Origin: Amycolatopsis vastitatis
GTDB taxonomy: Bacteria > Actinomycetota > Actinomycetes > Mycobacteriales > Pseudonocardiaceae
Assembly: GCF_002234595.1 (NCBI RefSeq)
Contig: NZ_NMUL01000007.1
Coordinates: 372,001 to 436,000 of the forward strand
Length of the DNA: 64,000 nucleotides
Direction of reading: 5' to 3'
Shown here piece after piece: positions 40,123 through 48,017 of this stretch (its first letter is position 1; each line of letters begins with the position of its first letter). The translations under genes and the position numbers were made by a program. The notes under the pieces were generated by a model. That model was not told where the DNA came from and did not search any database. It worked only from the letters and a program-made list of their open reading frames with translations.

Positions 40123-40847
40123 GCCACGGCCTCCCGTCCGGCGACCAGCAGGGTGCACAGCTCCTGGTACTCGTCCCAGGTGTAGTGCCGTCCGCAGGCT
40201 CCGCACCGGAAGACGTCGTCGCCGTCGGCGCGCTGGAGGGCGCGGTGTTCGCAGCGTGGGCACGGTTCGGGCAGGTTGTGAGTCAGTCGCAGTTGTCCGG
40301 TGATGGCGCGGACGCGGTGGCTGAGGTCGAGCAGGATGACCGCGCCGTCGAGGCCGTCGCGGTCGAGGGTGGTCCACTCGTCGAGGATCCAGCCCGTGTG
40401 GACGACTCCCCGCAGGGCCAGCAGCACGCTGACCGAGTTCTCCAGCAGCCGCGCGGCCCGTTCCAGGACGACGCCGGGCCGGCTGTCGCGCGCGGCCTGG
40501 GTGTCCCACTCGACGCGCAGGACGTCGGCCACGGATTCGGCCCAGCACTGCGCCTCGTGCAGGAGGGCGGCTTGCACGGTTTCGATGCTCAGCGAGATCG
40601 GGACGGGCAGTTCGCGGGTGCCGGAGACGAGCTGGCGGAGACCGTCGCGGGTCCCGGCGAGCGCGGTTTCGAGGTCCAGGTAGTCCCGGGGAATGTCGGC
40701 GATGGCCTGGGTCAGGTGGCGGGTGCAGGCGTCGCACAGGCCCTCGGCGGCGTTGATCGGCGCGCCTCGGGTGATCTGCGGGTAGTCGGGGTCTGGTTCG
40801 CGCTGCGCGCAGCGGGGGCCGCGGTAGCAGCGGTGGATCTCGGTCAT
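40119..40847 (-). CDS. Zinc-ribbon phage protein, 242 aa
   Basis: The ATG at 40847 is preferred because AGGAGA precedes it by six bases. Visible are an N-terminal Cys cluster (CYRGPRCAQ; CDACTRH), a helical middle, and a C-terminal zinc ribbon (CPRCEHRALQRADGDDVFRC followed by CGRHYTWDEYQ). Similar proteins are common in actinophage early regions, function unknown. Confidence 0.6.
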   Translation of the reverse strand: MTEIHRCYRGPRCAQREPDPDYPQITRGAPINAAEGLCDACTRHLTQAIADIPRDYLDLETALAGTRDGLRQLVSGTRELPVPISLSIETVQAALLHEAQCWAESVADVLRVEWDTQAARDSRPGVVLERAARLLENSVSVLLALRGVVHTGWILDEWTTLDRDGLDGAVILLDLSHRVRAITGQLRLTHNLPEPCPRCEHRALQRADGDDVFRCGACGRHYTWDEYQELCTLLVAGREAVA

Positions 40848-40963
40848 CGGGTTTCTCCTGGTCATCGGCCTGTGTGGCCGGTCACGGATGCCGGCGGGAC
40901 GGGGACGTAACAGAAGGTCTGCGTGTCGCGACGGTTTTGAAGCGAGGTGAGGAGGTGAGCGCC

Positions 40964-41125
40964 GTGGACTTGGGTCGGAACAGGCGGGCGCGGTTGCGCC
41001 TTGACCGGTTGCTGAGTGCCTGGTGCGCCGACGTGCGGTCGGTGGACCTGCCGAAGTTCGACCCGGCCCGTGTGGACGCGGTGGTGCGGGAGCTGCGGGC
41101 GCGGCGCGAGCGGCTGGCCGGGTAG
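40964..41125 (+). CDS. Small basic protein, 53 aa, opposite to the early run
   Basis: The GTG at 40964 follows GGAGG by eight bases (GTG 40955 is an alternative). The product is basic and helical (RRARLRLDRLLSAW; VDAVVRELRARRERL). It lies between two minus-strand genes and ends two bases before the next one ends. I am only moderately sure it is real. Confidence 0.35.
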   Translation: MDLGRNRRARLRLDRLLSAWCADVRSVDLPKFDPARVDAVVRELRARRERLAG

Positions 41126-41126
41126 G

Positions 41127-41636
41127 TCATGTCTGCTGCCCGTACCCGGCGGCGTGGAGCAGCGGCGCGAGGTCGCGCAGCAGCAGCCGGACAGGTACCT
41201 CGAGTCGGGGTCCGGCGACGGTGAGCACGTCGGGATTCCGTGCGGTCTCGGCTAGCTGGTGCAGGTCGCCCGCAGTCAGCCAGGCGAACCAGGCGCCGGG
41301 GTCGCTCTTGCCAGCCCGGCGTTCAACCGCGATGCCGTAGTCGGCGCCGCTGGCGACGGCCTGATCGGCGGCTGCGGCGAGCACGTTGCCCACCTGGTTG
41401 TCCGTGAAGTCCGCGCTGGAGGTTTTGACCTGCCAGGCGAGCCGCGGTGTGCCGTCGATGTCGCCCCGGTCGCGGGACTGGCGGTCGCCGACTCGCCAGC
41501 CCGTTCGGACGGTGCGCTGCGCGTCGGGCCAGCCGTGCTCGCGCAGCCACCGCGCGACGGCCTGTTCGGCTTCCTTGCCGCGCCGGTTGCTGGACCGGCC
41601 GATCTCGGCGCGGGTACGCCGGTCGAGGGAGGTCAT
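41127..41636 (-). CDS. Holliday-junction-resolvase-like PD-(D/E)XK protein
   Basis: The 169-aa product has RRGKEAEQAVARWLREHG, then GDIDGTPRLAWQVKTSS, the E...D...(E/Q)xK arrangement of archaeal-type Holliday junction resolvases. In this copy the usual ExK is QVK. It lies in the recombination/replication block with RecT and the exonuclease, so branch resolution before packaging is the expected role. Confidence 0.7.
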   Translation of the reverse strand: MTSLDRRTRAEIGRSSNRRGKEAEQAVARWLREHGWPDAQRTVRTGWRVGDRQSRDRGDIDGTPRLAWQVKTSSADFTDNQVGNVLAAAADQAVASGADYGIAVERRAGKSDPGAWFAWLTAGDLHQLAETARNPDVLTVAGPRLEVPVRLLLRDLAPLLHAAGYGQQT

Positions 41637-41836
41637 GACCGCACGCTCCGGTGGTGCGGCAGCGGGTGGGCGTAGACGTCGAAGCCGCGCGCGGCGATGG
41701 CGTCGCAGATGCGGTTGCGCAGCTCCAAGGCGGCGAAGCCGTCGACGCGGGTCCGCAGGATCTGCTCGATCTCGTCGTCGAGTTCGGTGTTGCGGTGCGG
41801 GACGGCGGGGCCGCGTCCGGCAGGGATGACGGTCAT
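41633..41836 (-). CDS. Hypothetical protein, 67 aa
   Basis: It overlaps both neighbours by four bases. The product is helical with LDDEIEQILRTRVDGFAALE. No family is recognised. Confidence 0.5.
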   Translation of the reverse strand: MTVIPAGRGPAVPHRNTELDDEIEQILRTRVDGFAALELRNRICDAIAARGFDVYAHPLPHHRSVRS

Positions 41837-42033
41837 GCTGGTCCCCATTCGGTGAAGGCGGCCTTTTCGGCCGGAGCGGGTTCCGCCGGCGGATCGAGGG
41901 CGGCGGCGATAGCGAGCAGGGCGTGACCGATACCGAGGTCCAACCAGAGCCCGGCGTCCTCGTGGGACGGACCGATCCGGTCGGACTCGGCGAAGCACAG
42001 CTCGGCCTTGGCGTAGTGCTCCGGCCCGTTCAC
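41833..42033 (-). CDS. Hypothetical protein, 66 aa (actinophage small-protein type)
   Basis: The GTG at 42033 overlaps the upstream stop. Motif HYAKAELCFAESDR and LWLDLGIGHALLAIAAAL, with a two-helix layout, recur in small actinophage proteins of unknown function. Confidence 0.55.
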   Translation of the reverse strand: MNGPEHYAKAELCFAESDRIGPSHEDAGLWLDLGIGHALLAIAAALDPPAEPAPAEKAAFTEWGPA

Positions 42034-42329
42034 CGCGCCACTCCGATTGCGAAGCCGGGCACTCCTAGGCCGAAGTCGGGGTCGGAGCTGGCGGGGCGCA
42101 GCGGTGCGCGCAGCTCGGTTTCGTCGACCGAGCAGCACGGCCGGTCAGGCAGTAGTCCGGCGGGGACGCCGATCCACCGGAACTTCTCGCCGCACTGGGC
42201 GCAGGCCGCCGTGATGGAGGCGGAGAAGCCGGTGACGGGGCCGTCGTCGTGGACGGTGAGCCGGGTGACCGCGACGAGGACGTCGAATCCCTCGTGGGGG
42301 CAGGGCAAATCAGGGTTGAGGCTGGTCAT
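42030..42329 (-). CDS. Small CxxC protein, 99 aa
   Basis: The ATG at 42329 starts MTSLNPDLPCPHEGF. The product has C-P-H and CAQCGEKFRWIG motifs suited to bind zinc, in a beta-rich frame. It overlaps neighbours by four bases. The function is unknown. Confidence 0.55.
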   Translation of the reverse strand: MTSLNPDLPCPHEGFDVLVAVTRLTVHDDGPVTGFSASITAACAQCGEKFRWIGVPAGLLPDRPCCSVDETELRAPLRPASSDPDFGLGVPGFAIGVAR

Positions 42330-42601
42330 CGTCGTGTCCTTCCGTGCCGTGGCGGCACGCAGTCGGGGGCGTGGGCGGCGTAGAGGGGGCGGCCGTGGTC
42401 GCGGGCACCGGCGGCTTGGTTGCGGCGCAGCACCCCGGCGAGCAGCTGGCCACCGTGGACGGACAGCGCGACGGTGCCTCGCTCGGGCGCGGGCTCCGGG
42501 TTGACCGGCAGCGGTTTGCCCGCGGTGGTCTCGGACCACAGGACTGGTGCGCCGCAGGCCGGGCAGGCTGCGCGCCACGGCGCGAGGTCGGCGGGGCTCA
42601 C
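42326..42601 (-). CDS. Zinc-binding small protein, 91 aa
   Basis: An N-terminal CPACGAPVLW motif, then ETTAGKPLPVNPEP (a short motif seen in many small actinophage proteins) and a C-terminal basic tail. It overlaps the replication organiser stop (ATGA). Confidence 0.6.
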   Translation of the reverse strand: MSPADLAPWRAACPACGAPVLWSETTAGKPLPVNPEPAPERGTVALSVHGGQLLAGVLRRNQAAGARDHGRPLYAAHAPDCVPPRHGRTRR

Positions 42602-43473
42602 GGCGGGTCGTCCTCAGGGTCGGGCCAGCCCATGACCTCGGCGACGAGCCGCCGCCCGCGTGAAGCACGTGCTTCGGCTCCAGGGTCGTGGTTGCACAGT
42701 GCGCTGCCCCGGTAGCCCTCGTCGTCGCACATCGAGCAGTTCTCGACCGTGCGGCGGCGGTCGCCGGTCTTGGCGCGCAGCTCGGCGTGCCGGGTCTCGA
42801 CCCGCTTCTCGTAGGCGTCCTGCTCGGCAGCCTGGCGGGCGCGTTCGCACGCACCGCAGCGGGGCGGGTTGTCGTCGTGCTCGTGCTCGACGCAGCGCGG
42901 GGTGGGCGGCGGGGACGCGCGGGCCGGTGTGGACGGTCGCGGGAAGGGCGAGGTGCGGCGCGGCTCGCGCGTACGCGCGGCGCCCCGCCCTCCCGGGGAG
43001 GTCTGAAAGACCTCCCGGTCGGGTCGGGTCGGGAGTTCAACGACTTCGTCAGCAGGTGCTTCAGCGTTCGCTTCAGCAGGTGGTGAAGCACCTGCTTGCC
43101 GCTTGCCTCGCACTTTTCCGCTGGCCAAGCCGCCTTTGCGCCCGGCCTCGGCCTTCTTTCGCCGCTCGTTCTCCACTTCTTCGCGGCTGGGGTTGCGCTT
43201 CGTTCCGTCGGAGTCCGACAGCCATTCGTGGAACTCGTAGCCTCCGCGCACTCGCCTCCAGAGACGCGCGGCGACCAGCTTCCGAGCCAGCTCGTCTGCC
43301 CCCACCGGGAATAGCCACGGAAGCTGGTGGTCTGGGATCACACCGTCAGTGGTGTTGTCCGACGACCACGAGCCAGCGACCACCCACAGGGCCAGAGCGG
43401 CGGGTTCGTCCGCGAGGACCTTGCGAATCTTGTTGTGCGAGTGAAACTTGTCGTCCACTTTGAACCACGGCAT
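42598..43473 (-). CDS. Replication initiator / replisome organiser-like protein
   Basis: The 291-aa product starts WFKVDDKFHSHNKIRKVL, then LALWVVAGSWSSDN and RLWRRVRGGYEFHEW, a winged-helix DNA-binding domain known from phage replication organisers. The middle is disordered and basic. The C-terminal part has clusters (CGACERARQAAEQDA; CSMCDDEGYRGSALC) resembling zinc-binding loader domains. It likely opens the phage origin; no iteron-like origin was seen in its coding sequence by eye. Confidence 0.72.
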   Translation of the reverse strand: MPWFKVDDKFHSHNKIRKVLADEPAALALWVVAGSWSSDNTTDGVIPDHQLPWLFPVGADELARKLVAARLWRRVRGGYEFHEWLSDSDGTKRNPSREEVENERRKKAEAGRKGGLASGKVRGKRQAGASPPAEANAEAPADEVVELPTRPDREVFQTSPGGRGAARTREPRRTSPFPRPSTPARASPPPTPRCVEHEHDDNPPRCGACERARQAAEQDAYEKRVETRHAELRAKTGDRRRTVENCSMCDDEGYRGSALCNHDPGAEARASRGRRLVAEVMGWPDPEDDPP

Positions 43474-43479
43474 GGCGGG

Positions 43480-44529
43480 TCAGGACCCCAGTTCGCCAAG
43501 AACCGCGTCCAGCGTCTGCTTGGGGTCCTCGCTGTCGATAACCCGGGACAGGATGTCGATCGCCTGTGATGCCTCCAGTTTCGTCAGGTCGTTGGATGAG
43601 GTGAGCGTTCGCTGGACGAGCAGGCTCACGGTCGAGAGCTTGGCGCCGCGGTCGGTGACCTCCAGGTCGCCGAGCTGGGCGTGCAGCTTGTCGAGCTGGT
43701 CACGGGTGACCGGCTCGGCGGGGTCGGTCGTGGCGGGCTCGTCGTCGGTGGGTTCGTCGTCGTGGTCGGCGTCGCCGGGCAGCGGGGGCGGCGGGGCGGC
43801 AGGTCCGGGTTCGGCTGGCGCATCCGCCGGCGGCGGCTCGGCCGTGGTGACCTCGGCCTTGGGAGCGGCTTTTTTCGGCCCTGTACGGCGCTGTGCGGTG
43901 CGTTTCGGCGCCGGGGCCGCCTCCGGCGCGGCCGGGGCCGCAGGGGCGGTGTGGGCGGCCGTGGGGGTGTCCGGGGTTTCGCCGTCTTCCAGCTCGTCGA
44001 CGGTCATGGCGATGCCGCCGACGACGTCGGCGAACTTGCGGCGGCACAGCCGGGTGGTGGCGCGCGCGTACAGCTTGTCCTCGGGGTAGCCGCCGAGGTC
44101 GATGCGTGCCCGCTTGGCCTGGTCTGCGGTGAACGCCACGCGGGTCCAGGTCTCCTCGTCGCGGCGGCGGCCCTCGAGGACGGCGCGGGTCTCGGTGACC
44201 TCGACGTCGCGGATGTGGTGCCCGGCAGCAAGGACCATCGCGCGCATGATCTCGGCGCTCTTGCCCGGCTTGCCCTTCACCACGTGGATGTGCTGAAGGC
44301 TGGTCATGGGGCCGAGGCCCATCTCCCGGCCCGTGAGGATGGCGGCGGTGACGGCGGCCGGGTTGCCCCGCATCCCTTCCGGCACGAACGGGGTGTCGGC
44401 GATCTGGATGGCCAAACGGGACACGTCGCGCACGACGAGAACCCACTGGTCCAGCGTGGTGGGTGCCGTGACTTCCTGCGGTGGCCGGGAAACCTGGTTG
44501 GGCGGGTCGTAGCGCTGAAGTTCGGTCAT
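43480..44529 (-). CDS. recT: RecT-family single-strand annealing protein
   Basis: The 349-aa product has the RecT core in the first half: DVSRLAIQIADTPFVPEGM, AAILTGREMGLGPMTSLQ, HVVKGKPGKSAEIMRAMV, YARATTRLCRRKFADVVGG. It continues with a long Ala/Pro/Glu-rich linker (about 175-285) and a helical end. It anneals homologous strands with the exonuclease encoded 90 bp upstream. Confidence 0.88.
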   Translation of the reverse strand: MTELQRYDPPNQVSRPPQEVTAPTTLDQWVLVVRDVSRLAIQIADTPFVPEGMRGNPAAVTAAILTGREMGLGPMTSLQHIHVVKGKPGKSAEIMRAMVLAAGHHIRDVEVTETRAVLEGRRRDEETWTRVAFTADQAKRARIDLGGYPEDKLYARATTRLCRRKFADVVGGIAMTVDELEDGETPDTPTAAHTAPAAPAAPEAAPAPKRTAQRRTGPKKAAPKAEVTTAEPPPADAPAEPGPAAPPPPLPGDADHDDEPTDDEPATTDPAEPVTRDQLDKLHAQLGDLEVTDRGAKLSTVSLLVQRTLTSSNDLTKLEASQAIDILSRVIDSEDPKQTLDAVLGELGS

Positions 44530-44619
44530 CTGGTCCTCGGTCTGCTCAAGTGCGCAGCGACCGGCAGGACGATGGGCTTCTGCGTGGTGCGCGAGGGTCT
44601 TCAGTAAGAGGGCGGCCGG

Positions 44620-45399
44620 TCACCCGGCCAGCGGCAGCGGGGGCGGGACGATCACCTCCCCGACGTAGTCGCGGGAATTCGCGCAGGCGCGGGCGATCTG
44701 CTGGATATAGCGGAATTCGCGAAGCTGCTGCGGTCCCGCTTCCATCGGGTACAGGTCGGCGCCGTCGGCGCGCACGTGAATGACGGCGCAGCCGTCGACT
44801 TCGATCATGGGCTGCTCGTCGCCCGCCTCGTCGAGGTAGGCGTCGGCGTAGCGGTACCCGGCCAGCTGCCAGGCCGTCTCGCCGAACACCCCGGACCGCG
44901 ACGTCTTGATATCGCAGAGCAATCGCCTGCCCAGTGAGGGGAAATCGGCGACCAGGTCACAGGTTCCCGCCCAGCCGTAGGCGTGCGAGACCACGACGAA
45001 CTCGACCAGCACAGGTTCGAGCCGGAACCGGTCGAGCAGGTCCACATAGGCTTCGACGTGCCCGGCCAGCGCGTCGGGAACCTCCACTTCTTCCCCGCCC
45101 ACGAGCCGTTCGGCGAGCCCGTGGACCTCGGTTCCGCGCCGGGCGGCGGCGTCGCGGTCGGCGAAGCGCGCCCCGTTCAGCTCCTTGAGGCGTGCCGAAG
45201 TCGGCAGCTCGGATAGCTCGTCCCAGTGGTCGATCGCGTATTCCGCGGTCGTCCGCGCCGCCCAGTTCATCAGGGCGGGCTTCGGCACGCCCTCGGACAG
45301 GATCGTCGTGACGCCGGGGACTTTCACGCCGTGGGCGTCGACGTAGGAGTGGCCCTTGCCGTGGTTCTTCCGCCGGATCGGCGGGGTGTAGTCGCTCAC
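44620..45399 (-). CDS. PD-(D/E)XK exonuclease partner of RecT
   Basis: The GTG at 45399 overlaps the upstream stop (GTGA). The 259-aa product has RRGTEVHGLAERLVGG, YGWAGTCDLVADF and LLCDIKTSRSG (the D...DxK active site), and TAWQLAGYRYAD (QxxxY motif), as in RecB/Cas4-type phage exonucleases. It degrades one strand to expose substrate for RecT. Confidence 0.82.
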   Translation of the reverse strand: MSDYTPPIRRKNHGKGHSYVDAHGVKVPGVTTILSEGVPKPALMNWAARTTAEYAIDHWDELSELPTSARLKELNGARFADRDAAARRGTEVHGLAERLVGGEEVEVPDALAGHVEAYVDLLDRFRLEPVLVEFVVVSHAYGWAGTCDLVADFPSLGRRLLCDIKTSRSGVFGETAWQLAGYRYADAYLDEAGDEQPMIEVDGCAVIHVRADGADLYPMEAGPQQLREFRYIQQIARACANSRDYVGEVIVPPPLPLAG

Positions 45400-45779
45400 C
45401 AGGGGTCGTCCACATCGCTGTCGAACTCGGGGCCGGGTTGCGGCCACAGCTCCGCCGGGTCCTGGTTGTCCTCTTCGTCCTGCTGGTCGAGGGGCAGTTC
45501 GACGTTCCCGGTTCGGCGGCCGTAGTGCTCGCGCAGGAGCCGGTGCAGGGTCGCGGCGTCCGGGGACGAGGCCGGGCACGGCTCGATGGCGAGAAATTCG
45601 GCCGTGGCCAAGGCCGCACCGGTCCGGGTGTTGGTGCGGATCTCCCTGGCCCGCAGCAGGACCACGGCGGCGTGCACATCGCCGGGTTGCTCGACGAGAG
45701 CCGAGGCGATCGCGGGCAGTCCGTTGCGGTCGCCAGCAGGCAGGGAGGCGGACAGCTTCACCGCAGGTTCGTCGGTCAT
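45396..45779 (-). CDS. Hypothetical acidic protein, 127 aa
   Basis: It overlaps both neighbours (GTGA and ATGA). The N-terminal two-thirds are helical; the end is strongly acidic (QQDEEDNQDPAELW). It sits directly before the exonuclease and may be an accessory of recombination. The function is unknown. Confidence 0.55.
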   Translation of the reverse strand: MTDEPAVKLSASLPAGDRNGLPAIASALVEQPGDVHAAVVLLRAREIRTNTRTGAALATAEFLAIEPCPASSPDAATLHRLLREHYGRRTGNVELPLDQQDEEDNQDPAELWPQPGPEFDSDVDDPW

Positions 45780-46168
45780 TCGGCCACCCCTAGGGCGTTG
45801 CGGAGCTGCTTGAGCCGCTTTTCCGCCGTCAGGGCGCGCGTCTTCCAGGCGTCCCGGTCCTCGGTGACGGCCGTGAGCGTGTCCAGCCGGCCCATGAGTT
45901 CGGCCAGCGGCAGGTCCAGCGAGTTGCTGGCGGTCGTTCGGGTGCCCTTGCGCGGACGTCCGGTGTGCTTGCCCAGGTGCGGGCGGATCGAGTTGGGATT
46001 CGAGCTGGTGTAGTCGCAGTGCTGACAGCCGTAGACCACGGACCCGTTCGCGAGGGTGAGCACGCGGGTCTGTGGCTGGTAGACCGTGTTCCCGCCGTTG
46101 TCGCGGAACGGGGCTTGGCGGGGCTCGTCGGACACGACCGCGATGCCGTTGACCTCGGTGGCCGTCAT
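45776..46168 (-). CDS. C2H2 zinc-finger and coiled-coil protein, 130 aa
   Basis: It has YGCQHCDYTSSNPNSIRPHL followed by GKH, with two Cys and two His spaced like a classical C2H2 finger, then GRPRKGTR (AT-hook-like) and a C-terminal coiled coil (RDAWKTRALTAEKRLKQL). Sequence-specific or minor-groove DNA binding is likely. It is coupled to its neighbours by ATGA overlaps. Confidence 0.6.
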   Translation of the reverse strand: MTATEVNGIAVVSDEPRQAPFRDNGGNTVYQPQTRVLTLANGSVVYGCQHCDYTSSNPNSIRPHLGKHTGRPRKGTRTTASNSLDLPLAELMGRLDTLTAVTEDRDAWKTRALTAEKRLKQLRNALGVAE

Positions 46169-46341
46169 CGGCGGGTGTCCTGTTCGGCTCGGCGGACCGG
46201 TTCCCGCTCTACCCAGATGACCACGCCAAGCAGGACGTCGATGCCGACCGTGGTCCAGCTCCACCAGTCGTGGGCGATGGTGACGTCGAGCAGGAACAGG
46301 CGGAATAGCAGGAGTGCGGCGACGATGCGCAGGCTGAGCAT
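46165..46341 (-). CDS. Small membrane protein, 58 aa
   Basis: The ATG at 46341 overlaps the previous stop (TGATG). It has two hydrophobic segments (IVAALLLFRLFLLDVTI; VGIDVLLGVVIWV) and a basic tail. The function is unknown. Confidence 0.55.
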   Translation of the reverse strand: MLSLRIVAALLLFRLFLLDVTIAHDWWSWTTVGIDVLLGVVIWVEREPVRRAEQDTRR

Positions 46342-46697
46342 CAGGTGGTCCTTCGCTTGCGGGGGAACTTCAGGTGCGGGCGGCTGCGGGTGACCTGGTA
46401 CTGCGTCCACAGGTCGGGGTGGTCGCGGCGGAGCCGCGGAATGTCGATGCCAGGGCGTTGCTCGATCTCGCGCACGACTGCCGGCAGACCGTTGAGGGTG
46501 CCGACATCGGCGTCACCGAGCAGGATGAGGAGCTCGGTTTCGATGCGGTCCAGCTCGGCTCGTGCCCGTCCTGCGGCCGAGCTGGCACGGCGCCACTTCT
46601 GCAGGAGGTCGGCGTGCGGGTCGAGGGCGACGTGGCGCGCATCGTCCGGGGCCGATGACCGCGGTTGAGGTTCGCGGTTGGGCTCGTCGGGGTTCAC
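46341..46697 (-). CDS. Hypothetical helical protein, 118 aa
   Basis: The GTG at 46697 opens a Pro/Asp-rich N-terminus, followed by a helical segment (AGRARAELDRIETELLILLG), then NGLPAVVREIEQRPGIDIP and HPDLWTQYQVTRSRPHL. The latter part is reminiscent of the end of YqaJ-type exonucleases, but no nuclease core is present. Confidence 0.5.
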   Translation of the reverse strand: MNPDEPNREPQPRSSAPDDARHVALDPHADLLQKWRRASSAAGRARAELDRIETELLILLGDADVGTLNGLPAVVREIEQRPGIDIPRLRRDHPDLWTQYQVTRSRPHLKFPRKRRTT

Positions 46698-46750
46698 TGT
46701 TTTCTCCGAACACGGCGCGGGAGTAAGGGAGGCCAGTGGGTACTGGGGGC

Positions 46751-46966
46751 CTACCCGGCGGGGCCGGGCTCCTGCGGGTCGCCGGGATCCCCGGCGGGCT
46801 CGTCGCCGTGGGGACGCCGGTGTCGGGCCGTTCGCCCGGTCGGGACCTTGCCGACCAGGGCGCGCCAGGCCAGTTCCAGGCCGTGGGCGGCGCGCCACAC
46901 CAGCCACAGCGGCGCCTCGACCAGCACGGCGCGCACGGTCCGGGCGTGCGAAGGGCGATCAGCCAT
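46751..46966 (-). CDS. Hypothetical protein, 71 aa
   Basis: The ATG at 46966 has AAAGG upstream. It has an amphipathic helix (AVLVEAPLWLVWRAAHGL) and a Pro/Gly-rich tail. No family is recognised. Confidence 0.45.
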   Translation of the reverse strand: MADRPSHARTVRAVLVEAPLWLVWRAAHGLELAWRALVGKVPTGRTARHRRPHGDEPAGDPGDPQEPGPAG

Positions 46967-47062
46967 AGTGGATTGCCTTTCGAAAGAAGAGGTGGAGTGG
47001 TGCGCCCGCCCGCCGGAGCGGGGGCGTCCGGACGCGGGCGGGCGCACCTGCGCGGTCGTGCG

Positions 47063-47308
47063 TCAGACCGCGCGTTCCGCTCGCCGGAGACGCGGACGAC
47101 CGGCGCGGGTCCGCGTTCTCGGGGTTCCGGCGAGCGGCGGCTTCGGCAACGGCCGGATCACGGCCGTCATGCGGGTGATCGCGTTGTCGCTGAGGGGCGG
47201 AGCGGCAGCCAGCGCGGCTTCGATACACGCCAGGTGCTCGGCGGTCGGCCGGATCCCGTGCTCGGCGAGATACCGCTCCGTCCACTCGCGATCCAGGACG
47301 GCGCTCAC
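47063..47308 (-). CDS. Hypothetical protein, 81 aa
   Basis: The GTG at 47308 overlaps the XRE regulator stop (GTGA). It is helical with REWTERYLAEHGIRPTAEHL and a basic C-terminal tail. Coupling suggests a partner of the regulator, but no domain is known. Confidence 0.5.
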   Translation of the reverse strand: MSAVLDREWTERYLAEHGIRPTAEHLACIEAALAAAPPLSDNAITRMTAVIRPLPKPPLAGTPRTRTRAGRPRLRRAERAV

Positions 47309-47568
47309 GCGGCGTCCACCTCGTCGCGTGCGTAGGGGCCGACAAGGTCGAGGTCGGTGAACACGAACAGGCTGCCCCGGGGGACCCCCAGCGCGTCCTC
47401 GATCCCCGCAGCCGTGTCTACGCGGACCGTCGTCCGCTTGCCCTGCATCAAGAGGTTGATCGCGGTCGGGCTGATCCCGATCTGACCGGCCAGCCATCGC
47501 TGGCTGCCCGCTGCCTGGACCCGCTCGGCCAACGCCGGCAGGTCGCGTACACGCACGGAGACCGTCAT
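47305..47568 (-). CDS. XRE-family regulator, Cro/CI-like
   Basis: The 87-aa product has a helix-turn-helix (RWLAGQIGISPTAINLLMQG) and a C-terminal helix VRVDTAAGIEDALGVPRGS. It is the first gene of the long minus-strand early run and lies beside the palindrome-rich control region, the expected place for a Cro-like or repressor protein. It lacks a C-terminal dimerisation domain, so it is not a classical CI. Confidence 0.8.
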   Translation of the reverse strand: MTVSVRVRDLPALAERVQAAGSQRWLAGQIGISPTAINLLMQGKRTTVRVDTAAGIEDALGVPRGSLFVFTDLDLVGPYARDEVDAA

Positions 47569-47832
47569 GCGGAGTGGCCCTTCATCTCACTCGTGGCGCA
47601 GCGGTCGGCAGGGGTGGGCGTCTGCGTGGTGCGCGTGGATCACGTTCATCGGGGGGACTGCGAAGCCACCGTAATCACGGTGATCGCGTTTCGTCAACCT
47701 GTCGCAACAATGTGACAGCTGTCCACTTTAGGTTAACGCCCCGCGAGGGATCGAAAGGTATCACACGTCCGAGTTACTTCCTAACCAAGGTGCCTCGTAT
47801 CAGTGATCAACATGGCCTTACACCTGCGGTTA

Positions 47833-47860
47833 CAGGGTGCCTTACATTTAAGGCACCCTG
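47833..47860. promoter_or_regulatory. Perfect 12-bp inverted repeat, possible operator
   Basis: CAGGGTGCCTTA and its complement flank CATT. A related half-site (AGGTGCC) lies about 45 bp away near 47789. Absence of a T tract and its place upstream of the XRE gene favour an operator over a terminator. Confidence 0.5.
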
Positions 47861-47923
47861 TCCCGCGTGCTTTATAAAGGCAAACTGTTAAAACAGGGAA
47901 ACAGTGAAACCGTGAAACAGCGA

Positions 47924-47963
47924 AGCGCCTTCTCGCCGTGTTCGAAGACGGCGAGAAGGCGCT
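47924..47963. terminator. Strong 16-bp hairpin terminator
   Basis: AGCGCCTTCTCGCCGT pairs perfectly with 47948-47963 across an 8-base loop. It lies 54 bp after the stop of the minus-strand run 50.1-48.0 kb and should end that transcript. Confidence 0.85.
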
Positions 47964-48017
47964 TCAGGAACTTCGCTGAGTCGGGCTATAAACTATGCAA
48001 TTCGAATGCGCAAGCCA

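Larger units (their letters stand above)
47569..48017. promoter_or_regulatory. Intergenic control region
   Basis: This 449-bp gap has no gene I can support. It holds an AT-richer stretch, GTGATC-type half-sites (near 47677-47692), the perfect palindrome at 47833-47860, three short tandem GTGAAAC-like units (about 47902-47920) and the terminator at 47924-47963. It probably contains the promoter for the minus-strand genes beginning at 47568, and repressor sites. Confidence 0.5.

Noticed and set aside
47574..47891. 105-codon plus-strand frame in the control region
   Set aside because: It runs through the palindromes, lacks a ribosome binding site and has no protein-like composition.
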